DNA of 64,000 nt. Origin: CAIWAH01 sp964602595 (GTDB lineage: Bacteria; Verrucomicrobiota; Verrucomicrobiia; Limisphaerales; UBA9464). The DNA is taken from positions 434,001-498,000 of the forward strand of contig CAZRRO010000003.1 of NCBI GenBank assembly GCA_964602595.1. The letters are read 5' to 3'. The translations under genes and the position numbers were made by a program. Under the pieces are notes generated by a model. The model was not told where the DNA came from. It made no database searches and worked only from the letters and a program-made list of their open reading frames with translations. Below, one piece after another: positions 6,725-17,800 of this stretch (the first letter of the stretch is position 1; each line of letters starts with the position of its first letter).

Positions 6725-8296
6725 TCATTTCTGGATGACGAATCCCGCATTAACCCAGTCGGCGAAGTCCTCGCGGGTGCCGTCGCCGGCGTCCATGGTC
6801 ACGAGGCTGATCCGTTTGGCGCCGGACGGGATCTCCACGTTGAAGCGCCAGGCGGGGAACTGCACGCGCATCACCGGGCTGGTGGCGACTTCGCGGCCGT
6901 CGAGCAGGACCTTGAAGACCACGCTGGGATACCTCGCCAGGTTCGAGCCGTTGCTGGCGGCGACCAGGTTTTCGTCAGCGCCGGCCAGCGCGACGAAGCG
7001 GCGGTATTCGGGCTTCACCTCGTAGGTGAGTTCGCACGAGGCGTGGACGCCGAGTCCCTGCGCGAACGTGGTTCGGTCCACGCGGAGTTCCTGGCCGAGG
7101 TTGGAACGGTCTTTCTGCGGCGCCTGCGTGTTGCCGGAGTAACGGACCTGTCCGCCGTAGGTGTGGCCGAAGCCGACGCTGCGGAGCGGCTTCAGGTCGC
7201 CCAGCGCGATGTCGGGCGCGGGCGGCCGCGGCAGCAGGCGCACGAACACGCCTTCGGATTCCAGGCACACGGAGCGGCCGGCCGCGAAAGCTGACGTGCG
7301 GAGGCGTGTGGTGTTCGTGACGCGGAACGGCTCGGTGTAGAGCGGTGAGGCGGTGGTCGGCGCGGAGCCATCGAGCGTGTAGCGGATCTCCGCGCCGGGT
7401 TGCAGCGGGGCGGTGAGCGTGACGGTGACCGGTTCCTCGAACAGGTGCGGGCGCTGGGTCGTGCCCCACGGCGTCACGCGCACGGGGTCCACCACGGCGT
7501 CGCGGTCCCAGCGGCCCAGCTTGGTCAGCTCGGCCTGAAAGCTGATGGTGGGCGCGAGGAACTTCTCGAAGTGCTCGACAACCTGCGCTGTGTTGAGGTC
7601 GGGCGTGAAGCTGCGCGCCGGATCGTAGCCGGGATGCGCATCGGTCATGTCCCGCGCGAGCACGCACTTGAAGCCGGCGGACTTCATCGCCTTCAGCCCC
7701 ATCGGCTTTCCGAGCAGGCAAACCTGCGTGTGAAAGCCCACGTAGATGAGGTGCGTGAGCCCGAGTTGCTGGCAGAGTGCATAGACCTCGGCCTGGGTGT
7801 CGGGCATGAAGTCGGCGGCGCCGATCCGCAGCCTGGGATGCATGCCGTCCCAGCCGTAGTTCACGGCGCAGTGTTCGCGGCCGCAGGCACAGCCGCCGGC
7901 ATCGGGGGCGTCCGGGCACTGCACGTCCACGACCTGCGGAACCGTCACCTTGGGTAACGCCAGCACGGCCTCGCGCTGGGGATAGCCCACATAGTTGTCC
8001 ACCACGTCGCTGGGGCACAGCATCACCGTCATGCCGAGCTCGCGCGCCGCGTCGAGGGCGCGGTTCAGGCGCGGGACGAAGGCGTCCACGCGCATCGTGG
8101 CGGTCTTGCACCAGTGGTAGTTCCACACGTCCACGGCGATCACGCCGACGTGGCGCGGGTCCACTTCTTCTGCCCGCGTGCGGATCACGCCAGTCGCGGG
8201 GTCGCGGGTTTGGAGGTCCAACGAGTGAGCGTGCGAGGCAAACGTGGCGGTCAACGCGGCCAGCAGCAGTGCGGGGAAGCGGAGGAACGAGCTCAT
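6725..8296 (-). CDS. Secreted cysteine hydrolase (isochorismatase fold) fused to chitobiase-C and NPCBM domains
   Basis: 523 residues; the ATG at 8296 is chosen for the signal peptide MSSFLRFPALLLAALTATFA. Residues about 45-275 form an isochorismatase-like cysteine hydrolase: D56 in VIAVDVWNY, nucleophile C193 in HTQVCLLG, and the expected GMTVMLCPSDVVDNY strand. Residues about 305-365 match a chitobiase/beta-hexosaminidase C-terminal domain (RYTLDGSAPTTASPLY). Residues about 380-520 match an NPCBM sugar-binding module (GLGVHASCELTY). Isochorismatase-like enzymes are usually small and cytoplasmic, so an exported, glycan-binding form suggests cleavage of an amide or ester on a polysaccharide; that is inference. 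A cluster of cysteines (GGCACGREHC, 134-143) could bind metal or form disulphides. Confidence 0.85.
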   Translation of the reverse strand: MSSFLRFPALLLAALTATFASHAHSLDLQTRDPATGVIRTRAEEVDPRHVGVIAVDVWNYHWCKTATMRVDAFVPRLNRALDAARELGMTVMLCPSDVVDNYVGYPQREAVLALPKVTVPQVVDVQCPDAPDAGGCACGREHCAVNYGWDGMHPRLRIGAADFMPDTQAEVYALCQQLGLTHLIYVGFHTQVCLLGKPMGLKAMKSAGFKCVLARDMTDAHPGYDPARSFTPDLNTAQVVEHFEKFLAPTISFQAELTKLGRWDRDAVVDPVRVTPWGTTQRPHLFEEPVTVTLTAPLQPGAEIRYTLDGSAPTTASPLYTEPFRVTNTTRLRTSAFAAGRSVCLESEGVFVRLLPRPPAPDIALGDLKPLRSVGFGHTYGGQVRYSGNTQAPQKDRSNLGQELRVDRTTFAQGLGVHASCELTYEVKPEYRRFVALAGADENLVAASNGSNLARYPSVVFKVLLDGREVATSPVMRVQFPAWRFNVEIPSGAKRISLVTMDAGDGTREDFADWVNAGFVIQK

Positions 8297-8406
8297 GGGG
8301 AAGGCTCGGGGACGGTAGAAACGCACCAAGTCGCCGACGAGGATTCTTTCCACCTCTGGCGGCGCCTGTCGGTCCGGGCCGTGCGCAGTTGCGTTGAGGC
8401 TCCCGC

Positions 8407-9711
8407 CTATGGTTTGGCTAGCCGGTAGAACCGGTTGCCGTCGGGCAACGCACGGGTGAAGAAGATGCGGCGATTCTCACCGGACTGGTAGGGGCCGGGG
8501 ATCTCGGTCCAAGCCGAACCATCGGTCAGGCCGGATATCGCCTCGAGACGCCAGCCGGGAGACGGGGCGGGCCAACTGATGACCAGTTCGCCACCGACCA
8601 GGTCGCTCCGCAGTTCCGGGAGGATCAGGTCTTGAACGCGGGCGATCCAGCCTTCAGGCCGGCCTCCGCGCATCCCTTGGCCGACAATGATGGTGGCGTC
8701 GGGTGAGATGGCCACCGCTTCCCGGAGTTCCCAGCCGGTGAGGTCCAGACCGTAGCGATGGATCAGGACATCTCGGAGGTTGCGCATGCCGTGGTTGGGG
8801 TCCCAGACAATGGCGACTGGCGACTCGCTGTAGCCGACAATGACCGTGCCGTCACCGGAGGCGGCGAGCGCCACCGCGTTGCCACCGTCCGCAAGACGCC
8901 CCAGCGGCTGCATTCCGGCGTCTTTGGTCCAGCGGAACGGTTCCGTCCCCAACTCGGACGAGTAACAGTAGCCCACCAGCGTCGTCCCATCCGCGGAAAT
9001 GCCCATGCCGTCGCTGATCTGGTAACCGGGCAGAACTCCCAGGCTCACCATCCCGTCGGCCGCCGTCCAACGGAACGCCCGGGTGCCTTCCGTGGCCTGG
9101 CTGCCCCCAACAATGACCGTGCCGTCCGCCGAGATTCCGTTGCCGTCGCTGATCAGGCCGCCGGGCAGGACTCCCAGGAAAACGCGACCCGTTGCCGCAG
9201 TCCAACGGCACGCCTGTTCACCCGGTTCTTCCCTGGCACCGGTGCCGGTGGCCACCGAACCGTCGGCCGAGAGGGCGCGGGGAAGATGGAAGGTCCAGCC
9301 GAGATTCTCCGCGACGCCGGCAGACCAGCGGATGCCCCAGAACGACGTCTCCTGGAAAACCCCGTAGCCGATGATCACGGCGCCATCGGCCGAGATGGCC
9401 CTCGCCACGCTGACGTTGGCCCCGGGCAGGAAGCCAAGGCCGACCATGCCGCCGGATTCCGTCCACCGAAACGCCTCGGCGCCGCCCGCCACGAGGAGGT
9501 TGATTGATTCGCCGACCACGACGCCGTCCGCAGAGACGCCCCTCGCATAGCTGGCCTGCGTGTTCGGCAGGAATCCCAGGCCGGTGAATGACGCGCCGGC
9601 CGCCGCACGCAGCACAGTCGCCGCGAAACCGATGGTAAGAACGACGCGAGTGGCAGCCGACGGCACCTTGTCGCCCAGCCAACTCGCGCGGCTGTTTGTA
9701 GTAGCATTCAT
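8407..9711 (-). CDS. Secreted HAF-repeat protein with shared C-terminal module
   Basis: 434 residues. The N-terminus is a long signal sequence (basic MNATTNSRASW…, then a hydrophobic TRVVLTIGFAATVL core). Residues about 40-320 consist of about seven repeats of the form LGFLPGxxxSxAxxISADGxVIVGxG…FRWT, the extracellular HAF repeat, which likely forms a beta-propeller. The last 62 residues (GGELVISW to FYRLAKP) are a separate beta-rich module also found at the ends of the proteins at 11880, 32849 and 59787. No enzyme motif. Likely a surface or extracellular structural protein. It lies 110 bases upstream of the cysteine hydrolase on the same strand. Confidence 0.8.
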   Translation of the reverse strand: MNATTNSRASWLGDKVPSAATRVVLTIGFAATVLRAAAGASFTGLGFLPNTQASYARGVSADGVVVGESINLLVAGGAEAFRWTESGGMVGLGFLPGANVSVARAISADGAVIIGYGVFQETSFWGIRWSAGVAENLGWTFHLPRALSADGSVATGTGAREEPGEQACRWTAATGRVFLGVLPGGLISDGNGISADGTVIVGGSQATEGTRAFRWTAADGMVSLGVLPGYQISDGMGISADGTTLVGYCYSSELGTEPFRWTKDAGMQPLGRLADGGNAVALAASGDGTVIVGYSESPVAIVWDPNHGMRNLRDVLIHRYGLDLTGWELREAVAISPDATIIVGQGMRGGRPEGWIARVQDLILPELRSDLVGGELVISWPAPSPGWRLEAISGLTDGSAWTEIPGPYQSGENRRIFFTRALPDGNRFYRLAKP

Positions 9712-9933
9712 GGTGATGTTTCTCTGTCTCTATGGGGTGGATACTGCCGGCACCGGGGTGCCGCTTTGCGTCGGTTGGCCGGTCCGCACTGTTCCTTGCG
9801 TGGCCGTTTCGGGGCAGGGTGATGCTTGGTTGGCTGGGCACGGAGTCAACCCGGCGCGGGCCGTTCGTGGGCTGAAAAAGGGGCGAGCGCCTTGGTGGCC
9901 CGAGCATTCCGGTGCGTGGTCAGAATGGCTGTG

Positions 9934-10030
9934 CAGCACGGCCTCGCGCTGGTGATAACTCACGTAGTTGTCCACCGCGTGGGTGGCACAGCATCACCGT
10001 CATGCCGCAACTCACGGGCGGCCTCGGTGG
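9934..10030 (-). pseudogene. 97-bp decayed copy of part of the cysteine hydrolase gene
   Basis: Aligns by eye with 7961-8057, inside the gene at 6725-8296, at the same total length and in the same orientation. Both contain CAGCACGGCCTCGCGCTGG, then TAGTTGTCCACC and then CACAGCATCACCGTCATGCCG. In translation the copy gives AARELR, MTVMLC and VDNYVSYHQREAVL, matching AARELG, MTVMLC and VDNYVGYPQREAVL in the parent, but in different frames because of small indels. It is therefore a non-functional remnant of a duplicate or paralogue. Confidence 0.75.
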
Positions 10031-10052
10031 ATCGGGCTGGGCTGAACCTTGG

Positions 10053-10091
10053 AACAAACAAAAGGCCCCGGAAGCGCTAACTTCCGGGGCC
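10053..10091 (-). terminator. Rho-independent terminator of eno
   Basis: Read on the minus strand, a perfect 11-bp stem (GGCCCCGGAAG / CTTCCGGGGCC, arms 10081-10091 and 10064-10074) with a 6-base loop is followed directly by TTTTGTTTGTT. It sits about 50 bases after the eno stop codon. The strongest intrinsic terminator in the window. Confidence 0.9.
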
Positions 10092-10138
10092 CTTGAATGA
10101 GGCAGAGCAGTAGTGCCGCCCTACCGGGTGATGATGCC

Positions 10139-11428
10139 TCAGCGGCCCTTGGGCAGCGCGCCGCGGCCGGCGTAGACGGCGTTCTTGCCGAGCAACTGCT
10201 CGATGCGGAGGAGCTGGTTGTATTTCGCGGTGCGGTCCGTGCGGCTCAAGGAGCCGGTCTTGATCTGGCCGCAGTTCGTCGCGACGGCGATGTCGGCGAT
10301 GGTGGCGTCCTCAGTCTCGCCGGAGCGGTGCGAGAGCACGGCGGTGTATTTGCTGTGCTGGGCGAGCTGCACGGCGTCGAGGGTCTCGGTCAGGGAACCG
10401 ATCTGGTTCACCTTCACGAGGATCGAGTTGGCGGTGCCGGTCTCGATGCCCTTTTTGAGGAACTTCACGTTGGTGACGAAGAGATCGTCGCCGACGAGCT
10501 GGGTGGTGCTGCCGAGCTTGTCGGTCAGCTTCTTCCAGGTGGTCCAGTCGCCTTCGGCGCAGCCGTCCTCGATGGAGACGATGGGATACTTGGCGCAGAG
10601 CTTGGCGTAGAACTCGACCATCTCGTCGCCGGTGAGCTTCTGGCCGCTGCTCTTCTTGAACACGTAGGTCTCGTTGCCGGTGTAGAACTCGGAGGCGGCG
10701 ACGTCGAGGGCGAGGAAGATGTTCTTGCCGAGCTTGTAGCCGGCGTCCTTCACGGCTTGGGCGATGGCGTCGAGGGCCGCTTCGGCGCTGTCGAGCTTGG
10801 GAGCGAAGCCGCCTTCGTCACCGACGGCGGTGCTGAGGCCCTTCTTCTTCAACACGCCCTTGAGCGCGTGGAAGATCTCGGTGATGGCCTGCAGGCCCGC
10901 GCTGAAGGTGGGGAAACCGTGCGGCATGACCATGAATTCCTGGAAGTCGATCGGGGCGTCGGAGTGGGCGCCGCCGTTGATGACATTGGCCATCGGCACG
11001 GGCAGCACCTTGGCGTTGGGCCCGCCGAGATACTTGAAGAGCGGCTGGCCAAGCGCGAGGGAGGCGGCCTTCGCGTTCGCGAGCGAAACGGCGAGGATGG
11101 CGTTGGCGCCGAGCTTCGACTTGGTCTCGGTGCCGTCCAGCTTGAGCATGGTGGCATCGACGCTGAGCTGGTCGAGCGCATCGGCGCCGACCAAGGCGGG
11201 GGCGATGACGTGGGTGACGTTCTTGACGGCCTTGCTCACGCCCTTGCCGAGGAAGCGCTTCTTGTCGCCGTCACGGAGCTCGATGGCCTCGTGCTCGCCG
11301 GTGGAGGCGCCGGACGGGACGGCCGCGCGGCCGAGGGCGCCGCACTCGAGGGTCACGTCGACTTCGACGGTGGGATTGCCGCGGGAGTCGAGAATTTCGC
11401 GGGACTGGATATCAACGATCTTGGTCAT
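10139..11428 (-). CDS. eno: Enolase (phosphopyruvate hydratase)
   Basis: 429 residues, the standard bacterial length. Catalyses 2-phosphoglycerate to phosphoenolpyruvate in glycolysis; cytoplasmic, Mg-dependent, usually an octamer or dimer. All key residues are in place: the mobile loop SGASTGEHEA (39-48), catalytic acid E205 in VGDEGG, catalytic base K339 in LVKVNQIGS, and metal ligands D242, E287 and D314; the C-terminal SHRSGETED signature (366-374) is intact. Transcribed alone, ending at the strong terminator at 10053-10091. A tRNA-Ala gene lies upstream on the same strand with 117 bases between. Confidence 0.98.
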   Translation of the reverse strand: MTKIVDIQSREILDSRGNPTVEVDVTLECGALGRAAVPSGASTGEHEAIELRDGDKKRFLGKGVSKAVKNVTHVIAPALVGADALDQLSVDATMLKLDGTETKSKLGANAILAVSLANAKAASLALGQPLFKYLGGPNAKVLPVPMANVINGGAHSDAPIDFQEFMVMPHGFPTFSAGLQAITEIFHALKGVLKKKGLSTAVGDEGGFAPKLDSAEAALDAIAQAVKDAGYKLGKNIFLALDVAASEFYTGNETYVFKKSSGQKLTGDEMVEFYAKLCAKYPIVSIEDGCAEGDWTTWKKLTDKLGSTTQLVGDDLFVTNVKFLKKGIETGTANSILVKVNQIGSLTETLDAVQLAQHSKYTAVLSHRSGETEDATIADIAVATNCGQIKTGSLSRTDRTAKYNQLLRIEQLLGKNAVYAGRGALPKGR

Positions 11429-11545
11429 GTTCGTAGTGCTGTTCTGTCGAAAAGACGGGGCATGGAAGGGAACGGGCCGGTTTGCGTCAAGGATGGCGGC
11501 AGCACTGGAATGGCGGGGAAGGGGTAAATTCCGGAGGGGGAAAGG

Positions 11546-11621
11546 TGGTGGAGACTAGGGGGTTCGAACCCCTGACCTTCTCATTGCGAACGAGACGCTC
11601 TACCAACTGAGCTAAGTCCCC
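11546..11621 (-). tRNA. tRNA-Ala (anticodon CGC)
   Basis: 76 bases including an encoded 3' CCA. Acceptor stem GGGGACT/AGTCTCC contains the G3:U70 wobble pair that identifies alanine tRNA; D-arm AGCTCAGTTGGTAGAGC; anticodon loop TTCGCAA reading GCG codons; T-arm AGGGGTTCGAACCCCCT. The cloverleaf folds completely. A CGC-anticodon Ala tRNA suits a genome rich in GCG codons. The 258 bases between it and the plus-strand gene at 11880 show no other gene. Confidence 0.96.
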
Positions 11622-11879
11622 GACCTTTGTAACACGCCAACTTGCCGGGCGGACCGGTGTGGCCACCTGTCGCCTCCGCTGGCCGAAAGGTTTCTGGCGA
11701 AGCGGACCGGCGAAATATGCCGCGGCACTTTTCCCCGGCAAGCGGATTCGCCGGACCGGAGGATTGGGGCCTTTGCCAGGGTCTCCGACCGTGCCGTTTC
11801 CCACGGCGTCCGCCCCCGGAAGGGGCCGCAATTTGGTTAGCGAACGGCGTGGGATGTGCTCACTTTGCCACCGCTCACC

Positions 11880-14800
11880 ATGAAGAACTGTCTTCTCCTC
11901 CCGGGTGTTTCACGCCGTCTCACCCGCTTGGTCGTCCTGCTGGCCGTGGCGATCCTGCTGCCGGTGCTAGCGCCCGCGTTCGGCGGGTCCATCCTGCGGG
12001 AAGTGTTCTCCGGCATCGGCGGTAGCAGCCTTGCGGACCTGACCAATTCGCCGGCGTTCCCCAATTCGCCGACCTCGACCAATTTCGTGACGGACTTCTT
12101 TGAGGCGCCGACCGACGTCGAGGAAGGCTACGGGCAACGCATGCACGGCTACATCGTGCCGCCCACGACGGGGAGCTACACCTTCTGGATATCGTCCGAC
12201 GACGAGGGCGCCCTTTACCTGAGCACGGATGAAAACCCAATCCGCTCCCGGCTGATTGCCAACGTGCCCGGCTGGACCGGCCCCCGCCAGTGGGGCAACT
12301 ACGCCGAACAACAGTCCGCGCCAATAACCTTGCAGGCCGGCAAGGCGTATTACGTTGCGGCCCTGATGAAGGAGGGCGGCGGCGGCGACAACCTGGCGGT
12401 GCGCTGGCTCCGGCCGGGCGGGATCGATGAGGGACCCATCCCCGCAACCTACCTTTTGCCCTGGGGCACTGCCTTCACGGTGCCCTCGATCACCCAGCAG
12501 CCCACCAACACGACCGTCGTCGAAGGGCAGTTGGCGACCTTCGTGATCAAGGTCTCGAACCTCGACGCGGTGACATTCCTCTGGAAACGGAACGGGACCG
12601 CCCTGCCGGCCTCCACCTCCGGTGTCCTTGAATACGGCCCGGTGACGCTGGATGACCAGGGCGCGCAGTTTGGGGCGACGGTGACCAATCGCATCGGAGC
12701 CACCAATTCGACGCTGGCAACGCTTACGGTGCTGCCAGACACCACCAAACCCACGGTCGTTTCCGCCATCAGCCTCGGGGCCGACCGCATCCGGTTGCAG
12801 TTCAGCGAACCGATGGACGCCGCCTCGGCCAGCGTGACCGGAAACTTCCGGGTCAATGGTGGGGTCAACGTGACCGGCGCGGTCCTAGATTCCGACCCCA
12901 GCGCGGTCCTGCTGACTGTGGCAGGGATGAACTTCGCGCAGAACTACACCGTCACTATCAGCAACGTGCGCGACCGCGCGCGCACGTCGAACACCATCGT
13001 GGCCGACAGCACGGTCAGTTTCCTCGCGCTGGAACTCACCGCCCAGAACATCGGCGGGGGCACCGGTGGCATCCAGCGGATTGGGCCGGGCGCCTTTGAC
13101 CTGACGGGGCAGGGGAGGGGCGTCAGCGGCGGTAATGACCAATTCCAGCTGTCGTGGGAACGCCGCACCGGCGACTTCGATCTTCAGGTGCGGGTGACTG
13201 ACCTCGGGATTTCCAGCGCCTTCCTCCGGGCGGGTCTCATGGTGCGGCCGACCTTGGACACTAACAGCGCCTTTGCTGCGGTGTTCGGTTCATCTGCGCA
13301 GTTGGGCGTCTTCTTCGAGTCGCGTGCCACCGCTGGCGCCAATCCCAGCCAACAGACGGTCGTCGGTGGTTATCCGGCCAACTATCCCTACCAGTGGTTG
13401 CGGCTCCGGCGCGCGGGCAATGTCTTCACCGGCTTCGGCAGCCGCGACGGCGTGGGCTGGACCCAGTTGGGTTCGGCGACCATCGCTTTGCCGGCCCAGA
13501 CCTTCGTGGGACTCGCCGTTGCCAGCCAGAACGCGGCCGTCGCCAGCACGGTGAAGTTCCGCGAATACAGCCCGACCGCCAGCACCGCGGTGGCGACCTT
13601 CGCCAATGACCGGGAGTCGCCCACGCCGTCGTCGCGCCGGACCGGCTTGACCCTCTCGGAGATCATGTATCGCCCGAAGACAGTCGCCGGGGACACCAAT
13701 AACCTCGAGTTCGTCGAACTGTTTAATGCGGGCGCGATCTTTCAGGAAATGACCGGTTGGAAGCTGACCGGCGGCATCGAATACACCTTTCCGGCGGGAT
13801 TCCGGATCGAGGCGGGCCAATATATCGTGGTCGCCGCGGACCCGGCGGCGCTGCAGGCGGCTCGCGGCTTGTCCGGCGTGCTCGGGCCGTTCTCCGGCTC
13901 GCTCAATAACGCCGGGGACGTCGTTCGGCTTCGCGACAACATCGGCGCGATCAAGCTCGAGGTTGAATACTCGCCCGACGCGCCGTGGCCGGTTGCGGCC
14001 GACGGCGCGGGGGCATCCTTGGTCCTTACGTCGCCGAGCTACGGAGAAGCGAGCCCCCAAGCCTGGACGGCCAGCAGCCTGAACGGCGGCTCTCCCGGAG
14101 GGCCCGATCCGGTCATCAACACCCCGGGTGACACTGTGGTCATCAATGAGTTCCTCGCCCACACCGACGACCCCCAGCTCGACTTCATCGAGCTGTTCAA
14201 CCGGTCAAACACGCCGGCCGACCTGTCCGGCTGCTACCTGACCGATGATCCCGCGACCAACAAGTTCCGTCTGCCCGACGGCACCACGCTGGCCGCGCGC
14301 GGTTTCCTCGCCTTCGACCAGAATCAGTTGGGTTTCCGCCTCGGGGCCGACGGCGAGGCGATCTATCTCGTCAGCTCCAACGGCCTGCGCGTCCTCGACG
14401 CTATCCGCTTCGGCGGCCAGGAAAACGGCGTCGCTTCCGGACGCCTGCCCAACGGCTCCGCCACCATACGCCGGCTCGCGGCGCCCACTCCCGGTGCCGC
14501 CAACGGCGAGGCTTTCGGTGAGGCGGTCGTGCTGAACGAGATCATGTATAATCCGATTTCGGGCCTCGACGACGACGAGTATGTGGAGCTGCACAATCGT
14601 GGGGCCGTCGCCGTCAGCCTCGCCGGCTGGCGTTTTGAATCGGGCATCGACTTCCGGTTCCCCGCGGGCGCCAGCCTCGCCCCCGGCGGCTACGTCGTGG
14701 TGGCCCGCAGCGCGGCCCGGCTGCTGACCAACTATCCGCAACTGAACGCCGCCAACACGTTTGGCAACTTCGCCGGCTCGCTGCGGAATAGCGGTGAACG

Positions 14801-17800
14801 GATCGCCCTCTCCAAGCCTGACGACATCATTTCAACCAACGAACTGGGCAACCGGGTGACCAACGTCATCCACATCGTGGTCGCGGACGTGACCTTTTCG
14901 ACCGGCGGGGCGTGGGGCCGCTGGTCCGATGGCGGCGGCTCCAGCCTGGAGCTGACCGACGCGGACGCCGATCCGCTGCGGGCGGCCAACTGGGCGGATT
15001 CCGACGAAACCCAGAAAGCCCAGTGGAGCGAAGTCAGCTTCACCGGCCGGCTCGACAACGGCGACGGCGGGCAAACTGCGGACCGCCTCTTCCTCGGCCT
15101 GCTCAATGACGGCGAATGTCTCGTCGACAACGTTGAAGTGGTGCAGGGCGCCGGGGCCAATTTGGTCAGTAACCCCGGCTTCGAGACCGGTGCCACCGGC
15201 TGGAGCTTTTTCGGCAACCACGTGCTAACCGGCGTCGATTCCGCCGGCGCCTTTGCCGGCACGCGTTGCCTGCATGTCCGTGCCGGCGGCGGCCTCGACA
15301 CCGGTCCGAACTCGATCCGCACCGCCCTCAGTTCCGCCGTCGCCAACAACTCGACCGCCACCTTCCGGGCGCGAGTGCGGTGGTTGCGCGGCTGGCCGGA
15401 ACTGCTGTTCCGGCTCAAGGGCAATTACCTGGACTTCGCCGCCGCGCTGCCCGTGCCCGCCAACCTGGGCACGCCCGGCCAGGCCAACAGCCGCGCCGTG
15501 GCCAACGCCGGTCCGGCGATCTATGACGTCACCCACACCCCGGCCGTTCCACGCAACAACGAGGCGGTGCTGGTCACCGCCCGGGTCGCCGATCCGGACG
15601 GCATCACGACACTGAACCTGCGCCTGCGTCTGGACCCGGCAACGTCCCTGACCACGACGGCCATGCGCGACGATGGCACCGCCGGCGACGTTTTGGCCGG
15701 CGACGGCATCTACACGGCCCGGATCACCGGGCGTTCCGCGGGGACGCTGGCGGCGTTCCGGATCGAAGCCGCAGATGGGTTGGGCGCAACCGCCGTGTTC
15801 CCCGCCCGGGCGCCGACGGAGGAGGCGCTGATCCGCTGGGGCGATGAAATTCCGTTCGGCACCTTCCCGCACGCCCACCTCTGGTCCACCCAGGCCAACC
15901 AAGGACCGGCCGACGGCAACGGGCTGAACAATTTCTCGCGGCCCTGCACCATCGTTTACGGCAACCGCCGCGTGATCTACGGCGCCGTCTTTCGCGACAA
16001 GGGCAGCCCGTTCCACGGCGGCCGCGGTGACCTGACCGCTGTGACGCCGGACGACGACCTGCTGCACGGCGTGGGCGAGCGCCTGTTCTCCCAGACCGGC
16101 AACGGCGGCAGCGAGGACACCGGACTGCGTGGCCGGCTGGCCTATTGGCTGGGACAGCAACTGGAGATCCCCGCGCTGAATGGCAATCCGCTGCACTTCT
16201 TCTTCAACGGCGGCCGTTACGCGAACATCGTCGAGGACTTGGAGGAGCCGGATCATCGTTACGCCGAGCAGCATTATCCCGACGGCGGCGCAGGTGATCT
16301 CTACAAGATCTCAATCTGGTTTGAGTTCGACGACGGCAATGGCGGCTTCAATGCGATTCAGTCCACGCTCGAACGATTCCTGACGACCGGCAGCCAGTTG
16401 AAGCTGGCCCGCTACCGTTGGAACTGGGAGCGGCGCGCCCAGCAGGTCCCAGAAAGTGACTACACGACCATCTTCGACCTGGTGAACGCGGCCAACAACA
16501 CCGCCACCGGCGACGCCTATGTGCAGCGGATGCTGGCCCATGGCGACGTGGACGAATGGATGCGGGTCTTCGCCTATAACCGGATCATGGGGAACTGGGA
16601 TTCGTGGACGTTCAACGTCGGCCAGAACATGTATCTGTATCGCCAGCCCGGCCGGCCGGCCGTGATCATGCCGTGGGATCTCGACTTCATCTTCGGCCTC
16701 GGGGATGGCGCCTCCAGCGGCCTCTGGGGCGGGCAGGATCCCATCGCCAATTCCAAGCTCTACGACAATCCGGCGCTCCGCCGTTTCCTCTGGCAGGCCT
16801 ACATCGACGCGGTCAACGGCCCCATGCTGCCGGGCCGTTTCCAGCCGGTGATCGACGCCCTGCGGGCGGCCCAGTTGGCCAACAACATCCAGGGCCTGAA
16901 CAGCACCGCGGGCATCACGACCTACATCAATGCCCGGCGCGCCAACATCCTCGGGCAGATCAATGCGGCCAATGTCGCCGCGCTGGCCATCACCTCGAAC
17001 GGCGGCAACAACTTCACCTCCGCAACTGCCAACGCGACCATCACCGGCAACGCTCCGTTGGCCGTCGCGAGCATCGCCGTCAATGGCGTCCGCTACCCCG
17101 TGGTCTGGACGGGCTTCACCACCTTCAGCGTTACGGTCCCCCTCACGCAGCAGGTCAATTCGCTCGTGCTGGTCGGGCTCGACCGGAAGGGTAATCCGCT
17201 CCCCGGGGTGACGGATTCCGTTACCGTCACCTACAACGGCGCGGTGCCGCAGCCGCAGGACTTCGTGGTGCTCAACGAGGTCCACTACAACCCCGCGGTC
17301 CCGCAGACCTCCTTCATCGAGCTGCACAACCGCAATGCGACCACGCCGTTTGACCTCTCGGGCTTCGTCCTGGAAGGCGTCGGCTACACGTTCCCGGCCG
17401 GTTCCATCATCGCGCCCAACGGTTACCTGCTGCTCGTCGGTGACCGGGCGGCGTTCGCCGCCGCCTTCGGGGCCGGCGTGGTGGTGTTCGACCAGTTCAG
17501 CGGTCGTCTCGACAATGACGGCGAAACCCTCCGCCTCGTGCGGCCCGGGGCGACGCCGGAACTCGACCAACGGATCACCGACGTCCGTTACCTCGACCAC
17601 GCGCCGTGGCCTGTCGAACCGGATGGCGGAGGCTCGTCCCTCCAGCTCATCGATCCGGCCCAGGACACCTGGCGGGTGGCCAACTGGGGCGCCATGCCGA
17701 CGAATGCCGCCAATCGCTTCACGCCCGGCGCGGCCAACGCGAACCGCGCCACCTTGGCCGCGTTCCCGGCTGTGTGGCTGAACGAGGTGCTGCCCAACAG

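Larger units (their letters stand above)
9712..10138. other. 427-base gap between the HAF-repeat gene and eno
   Basis: Contains no intact gene. It holds a short perfect hairpin at 9748-9763 (CGGCACC/GGTGCCG) upstream of the HAF-repeat start, a decayed fragment of the cysteine hydrolase gene at 9934-10030, and the eno terminator at 10053-10091. Reading frames here are composition artefacts. Confidence 0.7.

Noticed and set aside
13370..13380. GTGGTTATCC inside the giant gene
   Set aside because: It lies in codons for V-G-G-Y-P with no TTCGTTGAAAG partner upstream, so it is not counted as a third promoter.
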